From NCBI GenBank assembly GCA_944323145.1, contig CALURJ010000009.1:1-64000 (forward strand): 64,000 nt of DNA, in the 5' to 3' direction. The notes under the pieces were generated by a model. The model did not search any database, was not told the DNA's origin, and saw nothing but the letters and a program-made list of their open reading frames with translations. Origin of the DNA: Candidatus Gastranaerophilales bacterium (lineage in GTDB: Bacteria; Cyanobacteriota; Vampirovibrionia; Gastranaerophilales; Gastranaerophilaceae). Shown in pieces: positions 24,497-34,045 of the stretch (position 1 is the first letter of the stretch; every line of letters starts with the position of its first letter). The translations under genes were made by a program, and so were the position numbers.

Positions 24497-25375
24497 ATGA
24501 CAAAAGTGAGTGTGGTAGTTCCTGTTTATAATACAAGCAGATATCTTGAAAGATGCTTGAAAACTTTGCTTAATCAAACTTTGAGCGATATTGAAATAAT
24601 CTGTGTTAATGACGGCTCTACCGACAATTCTTTAGAAATTCTTGAAAAAATCTCAGAAATCGCCCCCCCCCCGAAACTTCGTATTATTACGAATAAAAAT
24701 CAGGGGATATCCTGCGCCCGCAACACAGGTATGAGTGTTGCACAGGGAGAATATATCGGATTTGTTGATTCTGACGACTGGGTCGATTTGGATTTCTTTG
24801 AAAAACTTTATAATTCGGCAAAAAAATATGACTGCGATATAGCAGCAGCGGATTTTATAAGACAGCATCCGAAAAAACAAAAAATCAGGCTTAATATTAC
24901 GGAAGAAAAAGTTTATACAAAGCCCGAGGATAAATATTTAGCCTGCAAAACCTATAGAGAAGGCTGCGTTTGGAATAAAATTTATAAAACCACATTGTTA
25001 AAAGGTATAAATCTTGAATTCATTCCTGGAATGTATTATGAAGACCGAGATTTCACGGCACGCGCACTTTATTATTCTAATAAGCTTGTGACTGTTCCAA
25101 AAACTTATTACTATTATTTTGTCAATGAAAAATCAATTGTAAAAAAAGGCGGAAACAAACTTCAGGATGAACATTACATCCTTGCCCGCCGTCAGGTCTT
25201 AGATTTTATCAAAGAAAAAAATATAAATGTGCCCGATGGATTATACAGAGCCGAAAAATCAAGATTTAAAATATTCGGCAAAACCCTGTTTGCAATACGA
25301 GAGAGCATAAATACCGAATATGTTCTTCTTTTCGGGAAAATCAATATTTTTACATACAAAAAGAGGGTAAAATGA
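24497..25375 (+). CDS. Family 2 glycosyltransferase with an in-frame C10 tract
   Basis: 292 aa from ATG 24497. KVSVVVPVYNTSRYLERC, VNDGSTDNSL, VDSDDWVDL and YYEDRDFTARAL as in the upstream paralogue. Between motif 2 and the DxD there is a C10 tract (24663-24672) coding Pro-Pro-Pro in EIAPPPKLRI, at a place where the paralogue has FAQKDNRI. One-base slippage would truncate the enzyme, so its expression is likely phase variable. The upstream extension (to 24443) overlaps the first glycosyltransferase and has no ribosome binding site. Confidence 0.92.
   Translation: MTKVSVVVPVYNTSRYLERCLKTLLNQTLSDIEIICVNDGSTDNSLEILEKISEIAPPPKLRIITNKNQGISCARNTGMSVAQGEYIGFVDSDDWVDLDFFEKLYNSAKKYDCDIAAADFIRQHPKKQKIRLNITEEKVYTKPEDKYLACKTYREGCVWNKIYKTTLLKGINLEFIPGMYYEDRDFTARALYYSNKLVTVPKTYYYYFVNEKSIVKKGGNKLQDEHYILARRQVLDFIKEKNINVPDGLYRAEKSRFKIFGKTLFAIRESINTEYVLLFGKINIFTYKKRVK
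24663..24672. repeat. C10 homopolymer inside the glycosyltransferase gene
   Basis: Ten C's followed by GAA, the same context as at 2043 and 58982. It is currently in frame (gene ON). Confidence 0.92.
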
Positions 25376-26280
25376 CAGAGATAAATGTATGTATTTCATG
25401 TGATGACAATTATTCAAAGTATGCATCTGTTGTAATAGCATCAATACTTTACAATGCACTTGAAGATGACTTTTTGCATTGTTATATTCTGGATGGAAAA
25501 ATTTCATCTGAAAACAAAACAAAAATGCTAAGCCTTGAAAAAATTAAACCCTGTAAAATAGAATTTGTTGAAGTTGATGAAAGCAAACTTGAAGTATATA
25601 AACAAGTAAATACACATGAATACATTACTCTGCCAACATATTACAGACTTATATTATCCGAACTTTTGCCGGATGTGGAAAAAATTATTTATCTTGACTG
25701 CGATACTGTTGTAAATACAAGCTTAAAAGATTTATTTGAAACTGACTTAGAAAATAATATTATAGCCGGCGTACTAGATGCCAGAGTAAAACACAAAAAA
25801 AGATGGAAAAACTCAAAATATATTAATGCCGGTATGGTAGTTTTTGACTTAGAAAAAATCCGTAACGAAAAAATTGAACAAAAATTTGTTGAATACACAA
25901 AAAACAATTCTGATAAAATTGAAGCCGGCGATCAGGATATCATAAATTACACACTTGAGAGAAGAATAAAAATTCTGACTGATGAATGGAATGTTCAGGT
26001 CAGCGGCTTTGCAAGCAGAACATCATTCACAAGACATCCGAAAATTATACACTATATCGGATATTATAAGCCATGGGTATTCGGGTCATGTACGTTTTTC
26101 AAAGATTTGTATTTCAAATATCTTCAAATGACACCGTGGGCTTTAACCGAAGAAGAACAAAAATACTGGTATGATGAAAATAAAAAAGCAAGCCGCATTA
26201 ATTTTTGGAAAAAACGCCCGCTTTGTTTTCTTAACCCGAAATACTGGTATGCGTTTTATTGCTCTTATATTAAACACTAA
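25372..26280 (+). CDS. Family 8 glycosyltransferase (LgtC/RfaJ-like)
   Basis: 302 aa. VCISCDDNYSKYASVVIASI at the N-terminus, YRLILSELLPDVEKIIYLD then the DxD motif in LDCDTVVNTSL, later GDQDIINY and HYIGYYKPW, all GT8 hallmarks. GT8 enzymes add galactose or glucose to lipooligosaccharides or to glycogenin-like acceptors. Overlaps the previous gene by 4 nt (ATGA). Confidence 0.94.
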   Translation: MTEINVCISCDDNYSKYASVVIASILYNALEDDFLHCYILDGKISSENKTKMLSLEKIKPCKIEFVEVDESKLEVYKQVNTHEYITLPTYYRLILSELLPDVEKIIYLDCDTVVNTSLKDLFETDLENNIIAGVLDARVKHKKRWKNSKYINAGMVVFDLEKIRNEKIEQKFVEYTKNNSDKIEAGDQDIINYTLERRIKILTDEWNVQVSGFASRTSFTRHPKIIHYIGYYKPWVFGSCTFFKDLYFKYLQMTPWALTEEEQKYWYDENKKASRINFWKKRPLCFLNPKYWYAFYCSYIKH

Positions 26281-26306
26281 ATTTAATTTTATGGTATCAT
26301 TACAAT

Positions 26307-27575
26307 ATGGACAAAAAAATTAAAATCGGATTAATAGGACTGGGAACAGTCGGCTCGGGAGTTTTTAAAACTCTGAAAAACTTTGATAACGTAGAAGTTA
26401 CAAAAATTGCAGTTAAAAATATTAATAAAAAACGCGATATTGAAGGATTAGATAATTCAATCATTACGGATAACGCTTATACAATAGTTAATGATTCCGA
26501 AATTGATATCGTAGCTGAATTGGTCGGCGGAATTGAACCCGCATTTGACCTGATTTCTACGGCTATAAAAAACGGTAAACATATAGTTACCGCAAATAAA
26601 GAACTTCTCGCAAAACGCGGAGAAGAAATATTTAAACTTGCGGAAAAATACAACAGAGTAATTCTTTATGAAGCAGCAATTGCAGGCGGCATACCTATTA
26701 TCATGCCTGTAAAAACAATACTTGCCGGCAACAAAATTACCCACATTGAAGCTATCTTAAACGGAACAACAAATTACATTCTGACTAAAATGGATGTACA
26801 AAAAGCTTCATATTCGGATGTGTTAAAAGAAGCACAGGAACTCGGTTATGCAGAAGCCGACCCAACAGGTGATGTGGAAGGTTTTGATGCGGCATATAAA
26901 ATTGCAACCCTTGCCTCAATAACTTTTAACAAAAGAATAGATATTCAAAAAGTTTACAGAGAAGGAATTACCAAAATACGCGCAAAAGATATGGAAGCCG
27001 CAAATGATTTGGGATACAAAATCAAACTCATAGCTTCTGCCAATATTGATGACAACGGCAACGCAGATGTAAGAGTTCATCCTATGCTTGTTTCAAAAAA
27101 ATCAACTCTTGCACATATTGATTATGTCACAAACGCAGTAATGCTCAACGGCCACCCGATAGGGAGCGTAACGCTTTCAGGCCCCGGGGCGGGAGAATTC
27201 CCTACTGCAAGTTCCGTTGTCGGCGATATTCTGGCAATCGCGGCAGAAATCGGAAAAACTGATTATATTCTGCCAATGATGAGATGTAAACACAATTCGG
27301 ACGCCCGCATGCTTGACATTTCAGAAACAATTAACAAATATTATATTTCTATCAAAGCAAAAAATAACAAAGGTGTTATAGGCAAAATCGGAACTATTTG
27401 TGCAGATAATGATATAAGCCTTGCAAGTATAGTGCAAAAATGTGTTTCTGAGGATAATACTGCCGATATTACCGTCATAACCGAACTTGTCAAAGAACAA
27501 AATATGCAAAATGCAATAAAACAGATTGAGAAGGACGGAAATATAGTAGAAAATCTTATAAGAGTTCAGGTATAA
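26307..27575 (+). CDS. hom: Homoserine dehydrogenase
   Basis: 422 aa. NAD(P)-binding GLGTVGSGV, substrate-binding and catalytic motifs [28 protein letters not shown], and a C-terminal ACT domain (about residues 350-422) for feedback control by threonine. It reduces aspartate semialdehyde to homoserine. TATCAT (26295-26300) is 6 nt before the ATG, suggesting a leaderless mRNA. thrC follows 18 nt downstream, forming a threonine operon; no threonine leader peptide is seen. Confidence 0.97.
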   Translation: MDKKIKIGLIGLGTVGSGVFKTLKNFDNVEVTKIAVKNINKKRDIEGLDNSIITDNAYTIVNDSEIDIVAELVGGIEPAFDLISTAIKNGKHIVTANKELLAKRGEEIFKLAEKYNRVILYEAAIAGGIPIIMPVKTILAGNKITHIEAILNGTTNYILTKMDVQKASYSDVLKEAQELGYAEADPTGDVEGFDAAYKIATLASITFNKRIDIQKVYREGITKIRAKDMEAANDLGYKIKLIASANIDDNGNADVRVHPMLVSKKSTLAHIDYVTNAVMLNGHPIGSVTLSGPGAGEFPTASSVVGDILAIAAEIGKTDYILPMMRCKHNSDARMLDISETINKYYISIKAKNNKGVIGKIGTICADNDISLASIVQKCVSEDNTADITVITELVKEQNMQNAIKQIEKDGNIVENLIRVQV

Positions 27576-27592
27576 AATTTAAGAGGAAAGTC

Positions 27593-28645
27593 ATGTACTA
27601 TCAGGGATTAATAAACAAATTCAGAGAATATTTACCGGTTTCTGATAAAACTCCGGTTATAACTTTAAACGAGGGAAACACACCTTTAATCAAAGCTGAA
27701 AATCTTGCAAAAAAAATCGGGCTTGAAGCTGAAATTTATTTAAAATTTGAAGGCTGCAACCCGACCGGAAGTTTTAAAGACCGCGGGATGACAATGGCAG
27801 TTTCAAAAGCTAAAGAAGCAGGCTCCGGAGCAATCATCTGCGCATCTACCGGAAATACTTCGGCATCAGCGGCAGCTTATGGAGCAAAAGCTGGAATGAG
27901 AACATTTGTATTAATTCCCGATGGCTACATCGCACTCGGTAAACTTTCTCAAGCCATGATGTACGGTGCAGAAATTATTGCAATTCAGGGGAATTTTGAT
28001 GAAGCTCTTGAAATGGTTAGAAAAATTTCTGATAATTACCCGATTACTCTTGTAAATTCAGTAAATCCATACAGAATTGAAGGCCAGAAAACAGGTGCAT
28101 TTGAAATATGCAACGCTCTCGGCCAGGCGCCTGACTATCATTTTATACCTGTCGGCAATGCTGGAAATATCACGGCATACTGGAAAGGTTACAAACAGTG
28201 GCATGAACTCGGCAAAATTTCTGCTCTGCCCAAAATGATGGGATTTGAAGCCGAGGGAGCCGCAGCAATCGTTAAAGGCGAAAGAATTTTCAAACCGGAA
28301 ACACTTGCAACTGCAATCAGGATAGGAAATCCGGCAAGCTGGAAGCAGGCAGAAGCTGCACGTGATGAAAGCAACGGTATGATTAACTTTGTTACAGACG
28401 AAGAAATTGTAAAAGCTTATAAAATGATTGCTTCTACAGAAGGAATACTTGCAGAACCTGCAAGTGCAGCATCAGTTGCGGGATTAATAAAAGTAAAAGA
28501 TAAAGTAAAAGAAGGCTCAAAAATCGTATGCATTTTAACCGGTAACGGTTTAAAAGATCCTGATAATGCCATAAAATATTCAAATTCCGATGTTAAAAAG
28601 ACATCAGCCGATATGACAGAAATTTTAAAAGCAATGAAAATATAA
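27593..28645 (+). CDS. thrC: Threonine synthase
   Basis: 350 aa, PLP-dependent fold type II. The PLP lysine is in [13 protein letters not shown]; other landmarks are [38 protein letters not shown] and the glycine-rich phosphate loop VGNAGNI. It converts O-phosphohomoserine to threonine. Preceded by GAGGAAAG and closely downstream of hom. Confidence 0.97.
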   Translation: MYYQGLINKFREYLPVSDKTPVITLNEGNTPLIKAENLAKKIGLEAEIYLKFEGCNPTGSFKDRGMTMAVSKAKEAGSGAIICASTGNTSASAAAYGAKAGMRTFVLIPDGYIALGKLSQAMMYGAEIIAIQGNFDEALEMVRKISDNYPITLVNSVNPYRIEGQKTGAFEICNALGQAPDYHFIPVGNAGNITAYWKGYKQWHELGKISALPKMMGFEAEGAAAIVKGERIFKPETLATAIRIGNPASWKQAEAARDESNGMINFVTDEEIVKAYKMIASTEGILAEPASAASVAGLIKVKDKVKEGSKIVCILTGNGLKDPDNAIKYSNSDVKKTSADMTEILKAMKI

Positions 28646-28650
28646 GACTG

Positions 28651-29187
28651 TTATTCCCCGCGCAAATCCTCTGTAATTATACCGCCTGAACCGCGGTCTA
28701 TTTCGCGTTTTAGGGGTTTGCCGTTTTCGTCAAACCAGGTTTTTACTGTACCGCGCTGCTCATACGAAGCAGTTAACTTACCCTGTTCATCAAACATGGA
28801 AACATTTGTGATGTCTTCAGGAAACTTTGTTACGCTTTCTGTTTTTTTCTGTCCGTTATCGTGGTAAGTATATGAGTATTCTTTTCTCATGGCCTGTACA
28901 TTATGTTCATCATAAACAATATCCACCTGAAAGGCTATTCGGTCAAATTCATCATACTGACGTCCAATTTCTAGATTTTTATTACGTGCGTATTCAGCAA
29001 TCAGCTGTCCTGAATGATTATAAGTTCTTGAAATATATACCTTATCAGGGCTGACTTCATAGACAATACGCCCGACAGGGTCGTCTTTTTCATAAACCTT
29101 TGTACCGTCTTCCTTTACATAAGAAGGAAGTAACTGATTTTGATTATTTTGCTGCTCTAAAGGGTTAACAAAAAAGTTTTTAAACAT
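28651..29187 (-). CDS. MORN_2-like repeat protein of unknown function
   Basis: 178 aa from ATG 29187 (the longer frame to 29235 lacks a ribosome binding site). It consists of repeated short beta hairpins (SGQLIAEYARNK, YDEFDRIAFQ, DNGQKKTES, EQGKLTASYEQ, ENGKPLKREI), the pattern of MORN_2/YwqK-type proteins. No signal peptide and no enzymatic motif. It is convergent with thrC, with only 5 bp between. Confidence 0.72.
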   Translation of the reverse strand: MFKNFFVNPLEQQNNQNQLLPSYVKEDGTKVYEKDDPVGRIVYEVSPDKVYISRTYNHSGQLIAEYARNKNLEIGRQYDEFDRIAFQVDIVYDEHNVQAMRKEYSYTYHDNGQKKTESVTKFPEDITNVSMFDEQGKLTASYEQRGTVKTWFDENGKPLKREIDRGSGGIITEDLRGE

Positions 29188-29251
29188 GTTTAATTTATCG
29201 GATAAAATGTATAAAACTTTAAAAATTTCATACATACGAATGAAATTATGA

Positions 29252-29257
29252 TATAAT
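29252..29257 (+). promoter_or_regulatory. -10 box giving a leaderless start for the TPR gene
   Basis: Consensus TATAAT ends 7 nt before ATG 29265; there is no Shine-Dalgarno between. Confidence 0.5.
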
Positions 29258-29264
29258 TCTAAGT

Positions 29265-30149
29265 ATGAAGAAACTGGTTATTTTATGTTTATTGTTTCCC
29301 TGTATTTCGGTATATTCAAATGAAGTTACGGAAGATTATTTTGATATTGCTTCTAATTACGCAGCATACGGACAATACAAAGAAGCTGGAGAATATCTCA
29401 ATAAAATCTTAGAAATCGAACCTTCCAATTATGATGCAGTTGAGCTGAAAAATATAATTTTGAGGGCAGCAAATCCTAATGCCAAATCATACTTATCAAC
29501 CAACAATAAAAACATTAAAGATGCTTTTTCATATAAAAAACAGGGAAATAAAGAAAAAACAATTTCCGCACTGTCAGCAAACTCCGATGATTTTTGGTCA
29601 TGTTATCTGCTTGGAGATTTTTATTTAAGCAATAATGAATACGCCAATGCAATTGATTATTACAAAAAAGCAATTAGTCTTAAACCGAATTATGCACAGA
29701 GTTACCTTGGACTTGCCCAAAGTTATACAGGAATAAAAGATTATAAAAATGCACTCGACAATATTAATAAATATCTGACTTATGATAAAAATGCCGACAT
29801 CGCTTATGCAATACGTGCAGAACTTAATTTGCAGCTCGGAAATATCACACAGGCTGAAAATGATATAAATAAAGCTCTTGCTATAGAAGAAAATATATCA
29901 TATTTACTAATCGAAGCAAAAATTCTTTATTCCAAAGGTGATTATGAAACCGCACGTGAAAAATTGAATATTTTATCAAAAAATGTACAGACATCAGAAG
30001 TTTACAAATACTTAGGTTTGTGCGATTATGCACTAAGCGATTATACAAATGCGTTGCTTAATCTTGACAAAGCAATCATACTCTCTGATGAAGACAATAA
30101 TTTGAATACAACGTATAATGAGATAAAATCAAAACTGGAAAATAAATGA
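29265..30149 (+). CDS. Exported TPR-repeat protein
   Basis: 294 aa. An N-terminal signal peptide (MKKLVILCLLFPCISVYS) is followed by about seven TPR units (YFDIASNYAAYGQYKEAG; YYKKAISLKPNYAQSYLG; YLTYDKNADIAYAIRAELN; LLNLDKAIIL). TPR proteins of this type are periplasmic scaffolds; partners unknown. The stop overlaps the next gene's start (ATGA), so it is translationally coupled to the metallophosphoesterase. A leaderless start is likely. Confidence 0.85.
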   Translation: MKKLVILCLLFPCISVYSNEVTEDYFDIASNYAAYGQYKEAGEYLNKILEIEPSNYDAVELKNIILRAANPNAKSYLSTNNKNIKDAFSYKKQGNKEKTISALSANSDDFWSCYLLGDFYLSNNEYANAIDYYKKAISLKPNYAQSYLGLAQSYTGIKDYKNALDNINKYLTYDKNADIAYAIRAELNLQLGNITQAENDINKALAIEENISYLLIEAKILYSKGDYETAREKLNILSKNVQTSEVYKYLGLCDYALSDYTNALLNLDKAIILSDEDNNLNTTYNEIKSKLENK

Positions 30150-31135
30150 CAAAAAAACATAAAAAACACGTAATAAAAAGAGAATCAACAATAACAAGAA
30201 TTAAGAACTGGACAATTTCTATTCTGCTTGCCGCTTTAATGCTTCTCGGGCTTCAATGCTACAGCACAAGCACATCATCTTTAAAATTTGCTCAGGTCAG
30301 TGATGTTCATTATTACACAGGCTCAAATAACACTACATATAAAATGATTGCCGAATCGCCAAAACTGCTTGATGATGCAATCGAACAGATTAACACAACC
30401 CCGAATGTATCTTTTGTAATGTTCACGGGAGATTTAATAGATAAAGCTTTTGAAAAAGAATTGAGTTCATTTTTACCGCATACAGAAAAGCTGAATGTAC
30501 CATGGTATTTTGCTTTCGGCAACCATGACACAATGCAGGGCGGATATTTGACGCCTTCTGTCTTTATGCAGATGGTAAACAAATATAACAAAAATTATAA
30601 ATTTGAAAAAAGCTATTATTCATTTACCCCGCAGGAAGGCTTTAAAGTAATCGTTCTGGATACAATAATCCGCGACAGACTTACATCTAATGGCAGAATA
30701 GGAGATGAACAGCTAAAATGGCTCGATGATGAGTTAAAAAATTCTCAAAAAGATATTGTATTGATATTTATGCACATACCTGTTATAGAACCTTATGTAG
30801 CCCCAAATCACAGGCTGCTTGATGCATATAAGATGGAAGATATTCTTGCAAAATATAAAAATCCCATAGGAGTTTTTCAGGGGCATTACCATGGCGCCAA
30901 GATAACCCAAAAGGGAAATATTCTCTACGTAAGCTGTCCGTCTATGGTAACTTATCCTAATGCTTTCAGAATGGTTACTGTAACAAACTACAGAAATAAA
31001 GTGGTATTTAATATCGAAAATAAAGAAACAGGATTGAAAAATATTCAAAAACTCGCTAAACTGCTTGTATTCGGTACAAGTGTTTACACAGGTTCAGAAA
31101 ATGATCAAAATGCAACAATTACAATAAAAAAATAG
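30146..31135 (+). CDS. Membrane-anchored calcineurin-like metallophosphoesterase
   Basis: 329 aa. N-terminal membrane helix (ISILLAALMLLGLQCYSTST), then the metallophosphoesterase fold: DVHYYTG, GDLIDKA, GNHDTMQGG, MHIPVIE and GHYHGAK, the expected two-metal ligands. It should hydrolyse a phosphodiester at the outer face of the inner membrane. Overlaps the TPR gene by 4 nt. Confidence 0.92.
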   Translation: MTKKHKKHVIKRESTITRIKNWTISILLAALMLLGLQCYSTSTSSLKFAQVSDVHYYTGSNNTTYKMIAESPKLLDDAIEQINTTPNVSFVMFTGDLIDKAFEKELSSFLPHTEKLNVPWYFAFGNHDTMQGGYLTPSVFMQMVNKYNKNYKFEKSYYSFTPQEGFKVIVLDTIIRDRLTSNGRIGDEQLKWLDDELKNSQKDIVLIFMHIPVIEPYVAPNHRLLDAYKMEDILAKYKNPIGVFQGHYHGAKITQKGNILYVSCPSMVTYPNAFRMVTVTNYRNKVVFNIENKETGLKNIQKLAKLLVFGTSVYTGSENDQNATITIKK

Positions 31136-31258
31136 GAGCGTGCCGCTCCACCCAGGACTCAGGGTTTGCATAAAATCCGAGAAGTCTAAACTAAAGAAAA
31201 GCGTACCGCTTCATACAAAACTCAACCGGTATAAATTAAATTAAAGAAGGATAAAAAT

Positions 31259-32188
31259 ATGAGTGAATTTAACGTAAAATTTAGAGGAGTAAGAGGAAGT
31301 TATCCGATAGCAAACAAAGATTTTTTGCAGTATGGGGGTAACACTTCCTGCGTTGAGGTTAACGTCAACGGACATCTTATTATTCTGGATGCCGGAACAG
31401 GTTTGATTGAAGTCGGCAACAGACTTATGAAAGATTACATTTCATCAGGTCTTAATACTTCGGAAAGAACTCCGATTCGTGCAACAGTGCTTATATCACA
31501 TATACATCAGGATCACCTTCAAGGGTTTACGTTTTTTAGACCTCTGCATATCCCGTCTTCACATATAAATGTATTCGGAAATGTAAATTACAACGAAAGT
31601 CTGTCTGATGAACTCGCGGAACTTTTGTTCGGGAAGTCATTCCCGCTGGACTTAGGCGATATTGCAGGGAATTTAAATATCAGAGATATATCCGAAACCG
31701 AAGGAATTATTTTACGCCACGGAGAAGATCCGATAATTAAAAGAATAGAAAACGAAAATGATGCAAAAGTCGAAAATGAAGATGTACTAATAACCTGCTA
31801 CCGCTCTTATGCTCACCCGCAGGAAGGCGTTCTGGTATACAAAATTTCTTACAAGGATAAATCTCTTGTTTACGCAACAGATAAAGAAAGCTACGCAGGC
31901 GGCGATAAAAAACTCATTAATTTTGCCCGCGGATGCAATCTGTTAATCCATGATGCGCAGTATACAACGGAAGACTATATGGATTCGTTCTCCCCTAAAC
32001 AGGGATACGGACATTCAACTTTTGATATGGCAGTTGAAGCTAAAAATCAATCAGGTGCTGAAAGACTGGTATTTTTCCACTATGATCCCGGTTATGATGA
32101 TACGAAACTAAATTCAATAAAAGAAAATTACAAGCAGGATGAAAATATCATACTTGCCTTTGAAGGTCTTAAAATTGACCTGATGTAA
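31259..32188 (+). CDS. Metallo-beta-lactamase-fold hydrolase
   Basis: 309 aa. FRGVRGSYP and YGGNTSCVEV start the PhnP/RNase-Z-like fold; the metal site is SHIHQDHLQG (HxHxDH), with RSYAHPQEG, DAQYTTEDY and FFHYDPGY as further ligands. Members of this branch cleave phosphodiesters such as cyclic nucleotides. Start preceded by AAGAAGGA. No signal peptide. Confidence 0.9.
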   Translation: MSEFNVKFRGVRGSYPIANKDFLQYGGNTSCVEVNVNGHLIILDAGTGLIEVGNRLMKDYISSGLNTSERTPIRATVLISHIHQDHLQGFTFFRPLHIPSSHINVFGNVNYNESLSDELAELLFGKSFPLDLGDIAGNLNIRDISETEGIILRHGEDPIIKRIENENDAKVENEDVLITCYRSYAHPQEGVLVYKISYKDKSLVYATDKESYAGGDKKLINFARGCNLLIHDAQYTTEDYMDSFSPKQGYGHSTFDMAVEAKNQSGAERLVFFHYDPGYDDTKLNSIKENYKQDENIILAFEGLKIDLM

Positions 32189-32209
32189 TTTTCAATTAAA
32201 TTAATAAGT

Positions 32210-32770
32210 ATGAAAAAAGAATTATTATTGCTTCTATTATTACTGAGTTTTGTTACATCCGGCTACAGAAAACCTGATGTATATGTAATTGATGCGACAA
32301 AAAACGCTTATCTGCACAATAACATGGGGCTTCGTTATATGGATGAACATTGTTATTATGCTGCGATTCAGGAGTTTAAAATTGCTATCAGCTTAAGTCC
32401 TTCTGCACAGGCAACAGCAGTTTACTACAAAAACCTAGGGGATGCTTATATGACAATCGGCTACCCTGATATGGCGCGCCAGCCATACGAGGATGCTGTA
32501 AAACAGTTCAGCCTGAATTTTCAGTATTACAAAGATCTGGCAAAATGTTATAAGGCACTGGGGCTGATTCCTTCAAAAATCACAGAATACAGGAATGAAG
32601 ATAATCCGTTAAATAAAGTAATGCTGGGGCTTTTATATGTTGAAAGCGGGAATCCGAAACGCGGAATAACTGTTCTGGATGAGTTTGCCATGTCAGAACC
32701 CGACCTTTTGATTACTCCGGCTGTTAAACAGTATATAAAAGAAACCGTTAAACATATAGATGATTTATAA
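32210..32770 (+). CDS. Small exported TPR protein
   Basis: 186 aa. Signal peptide (KELLLLLLLLSFVTSG) followed by four TPR motifs (YYAAIQEFKIAISLSPSAQ; YKNLGDAYMTIGYPDMARQPYE; YYKDLAKCYKALGL; LGLLYVESGNPKRGI). The 3' end overlaps the convergent CCA-transferase gene by 23 bp. Partners unknown. Confidence 0.8.
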   Translation: MKKELLLLLLLLSFVTSGYRKPDVYVIDATKNAYLHNNMGLRYMDEHCYYAAIQEFKIAISLSPSAQATAVYYKNLGDAYMTIGYPDMARQPYEDAVKQFSLNFQYYKDLAKCYKALGLIPSKITEYRNEDNPLNKVMLGLLYVESGNPKRGITVLDEFAMSEPDLLITPAVKQYIKETVKHIDDL

Positions 32771-33938
32771 TTGAAATTTCTTCATCTTTTGTCATATCAG
32801 GCTTTTGGAGTTTTCGCTTCAGTATTTCATCAAAAATCTGCTGATATTTCGGCGACGGCTTTATGCCGAGTTTTTGCAAATCATCACCGTTTACCGCGAC
32901 TTTTATTTTTCTCAAATCATCAAGGTAATGCCTTGCACCCGCTTCATCTTTTAAAATTCCGTAAAGTAAAACCGATTCAAGACGTGCATTTTCAAAAGCT
33001 TTGTATAATTCAAAATCACAGTTTAATTTTTCTTTCGGCACATCATCAAGAATTTTTTGTTCAATTTTTGTAAGAGGAAGTCTGGATAAATCTTCAAGCA
33101 CACCGACATAAATTAACCAAACATATACTGCCTTCTCCCCGATGGCGGGAGAAGGTGCCTGAAAGGCGGATGAGGGGTAATAATAATCATTAACAAATTT
33201 TTCAATATTAACAGAAGGCATTTCAACTTCATTTGGGCTTACAAGTTTATAAATTTTTTCATTAATAAATTTTTCAAAGGCAAGTTGATACATTCCCTTC
33301 CCCCCGATGGCGGGAGAAGGTGCCTGAAAAGCAGATGACGCGGAATAGCGAGGGTTAAAAGTTTCAATGAGTTCTTTTTTAACCCTTTTGTAACTCATAT
33401 CATAATTAATATTTTCAAGGTAATCTTCCTGAAGTTTTCTGGTATGCTCATCTAAGTCAAAACCGAAACGAACAGAAAATTTCAAACCTCTTATAATTCT
33501 TGTCGGATCGTCAATAAAACTTTCGTCATGTAAAACGCGGAGTTTTTTATTTTTCAAATCCTCAAGTCCGCCGGTATAATCAATAATTTCTCCGGTTGTA
33601 ACGGATTTTGCAAGCGAATTTATTGTAAAATCACGGCGCATAACATCTTCCCTTAAAGAACATCCTATTTTATCCACAACAGGCAAATGCCCTTTGCGCG
33701 GATAACTTTCCGAGCGGGTCGAAGCGAAATCAACCTCACGTCCGCCAACATTCACCCTTACAGTGCCAAAATCTGGATTTTCCTGAATAACCTCTCCAAA
33801 CTTGCCGCAGTATTCAATAGCGTTGCCGACATACGTTATATCAATATCAAAAGATTTCCTCCCGAGGAGTTCATCACGAACAACCCCGCCAATATAAAAC
33901 AATTTGTTTGAAGTATCCTTTATATTGATGATTTCCAT
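32748..33938 (-). CDS. CCA tRNA nucleotidyltransferase / poly(A) polymerase family, with two translated palindromic repeats
   Basis: 396 aa from ATG 33938. The class II nucleotidyltransferase head is complete: FYIGGVVRDELLGRKSFDIDI (GG..RD, DxD) and the RRDFTINSLA, DDPTRIIRGLKF motifs. It adds CCA to tRNA 3' ends; neither tRNA gene here encodes CCA, so the enzyme is needed. In the C-terminal half two insertions, SSAFQAPSPAIGGKG and SSAFQAPSPAIGEKA, come from palindromic repeats R9 and R8. The 33938 start is chosen over 34019 because the longer frame reads through a dispersed hairpin repeat. Confidence 0.9.
   Translation of the reverse strand: MEIINIKDTSNKLFYIGGVVRDELLGRKSFDIDITYVGNAIEYCGKFGEVIQENPDFGTVRVNVGGREVDFASTRSESYPRKGHLPVVDKIGCSLREDVMRRDFTINSLAKSVTTGEIIDYTGGLEDLKNKKLRVLHDESFIDDPTRIIRGLKFSVRFGFDLDEHTRKLQEDYLENINYDMSYKRVKKELIETFNPRYSASSAFQAPSPAIGGKGMYQLAFEKFINEKIYKLVSPNEVEMPSVNIEKFVNDYYYPSSAFQAPSPAIGEKAVYVWLIYVGVLEDLSRLPLTKIEQKILDDVPKEKLNCDFELYKAFENARLESVLLYGILKDEAGARHYLDDLRKIKVAVNGDDLQKLGIKPSPKYQQIFDEILKRKLQKPDMTKDEEISIINHLYV
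33131..33178 (+). repeat. Palindromic repeat copy R8 inside the CCA-transferase gene
   Basis: CCTTCTCCCC-GATGG-CGGGAGAAGG, then GCCTGAAAGGC and GGATGAGGGGT. Same plan as R2/R4 but with paired base changes in both stems. Confidence 0.88.
33295..33340 (+). repeat. Palindromic repeat copy R9 inside the CCA-transferase gene
   Basis: Near-identical to R8 over its first 38 bp, then diverges (GCAGATGACGCGG). It lies 164 bp from R8 in the same orientation and is translated in the same frame. Confidence 0.88.
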
Positions 33939-33977
33939 GTAAAGCATTTTAGCGTAAAATGTAAGAATAGTAAATAA

Positions 33978-34036
33978 GTGAAGTGTGAAGCGTGAAGAGT
34001 GAGACACTTCACTGTTCACATTTCACTCTTCACTTA
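33978..34036. repeat. Dispersed AGTGAAG/CTTCACT hairpin repeat, first copy
   Basis: AAGTGAAGTGTGAAGCGTGA..TTCACATTTCACTCTTCACTT forms a long hairpin between the CCA gene and the helicase gene. A related element lies at 38961-39015, before fabG. Confidence 0.75.
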
Positions 34037-34045
34037 GAGGTTACT

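Noticed and set aside
33939-34045. N-terminal extensions of the CCA-transferase and helicase ORFs
   Set aside because: Both read through the AGTGAAG hairpin repeat on opposite strands; internal ATGs are better supported.
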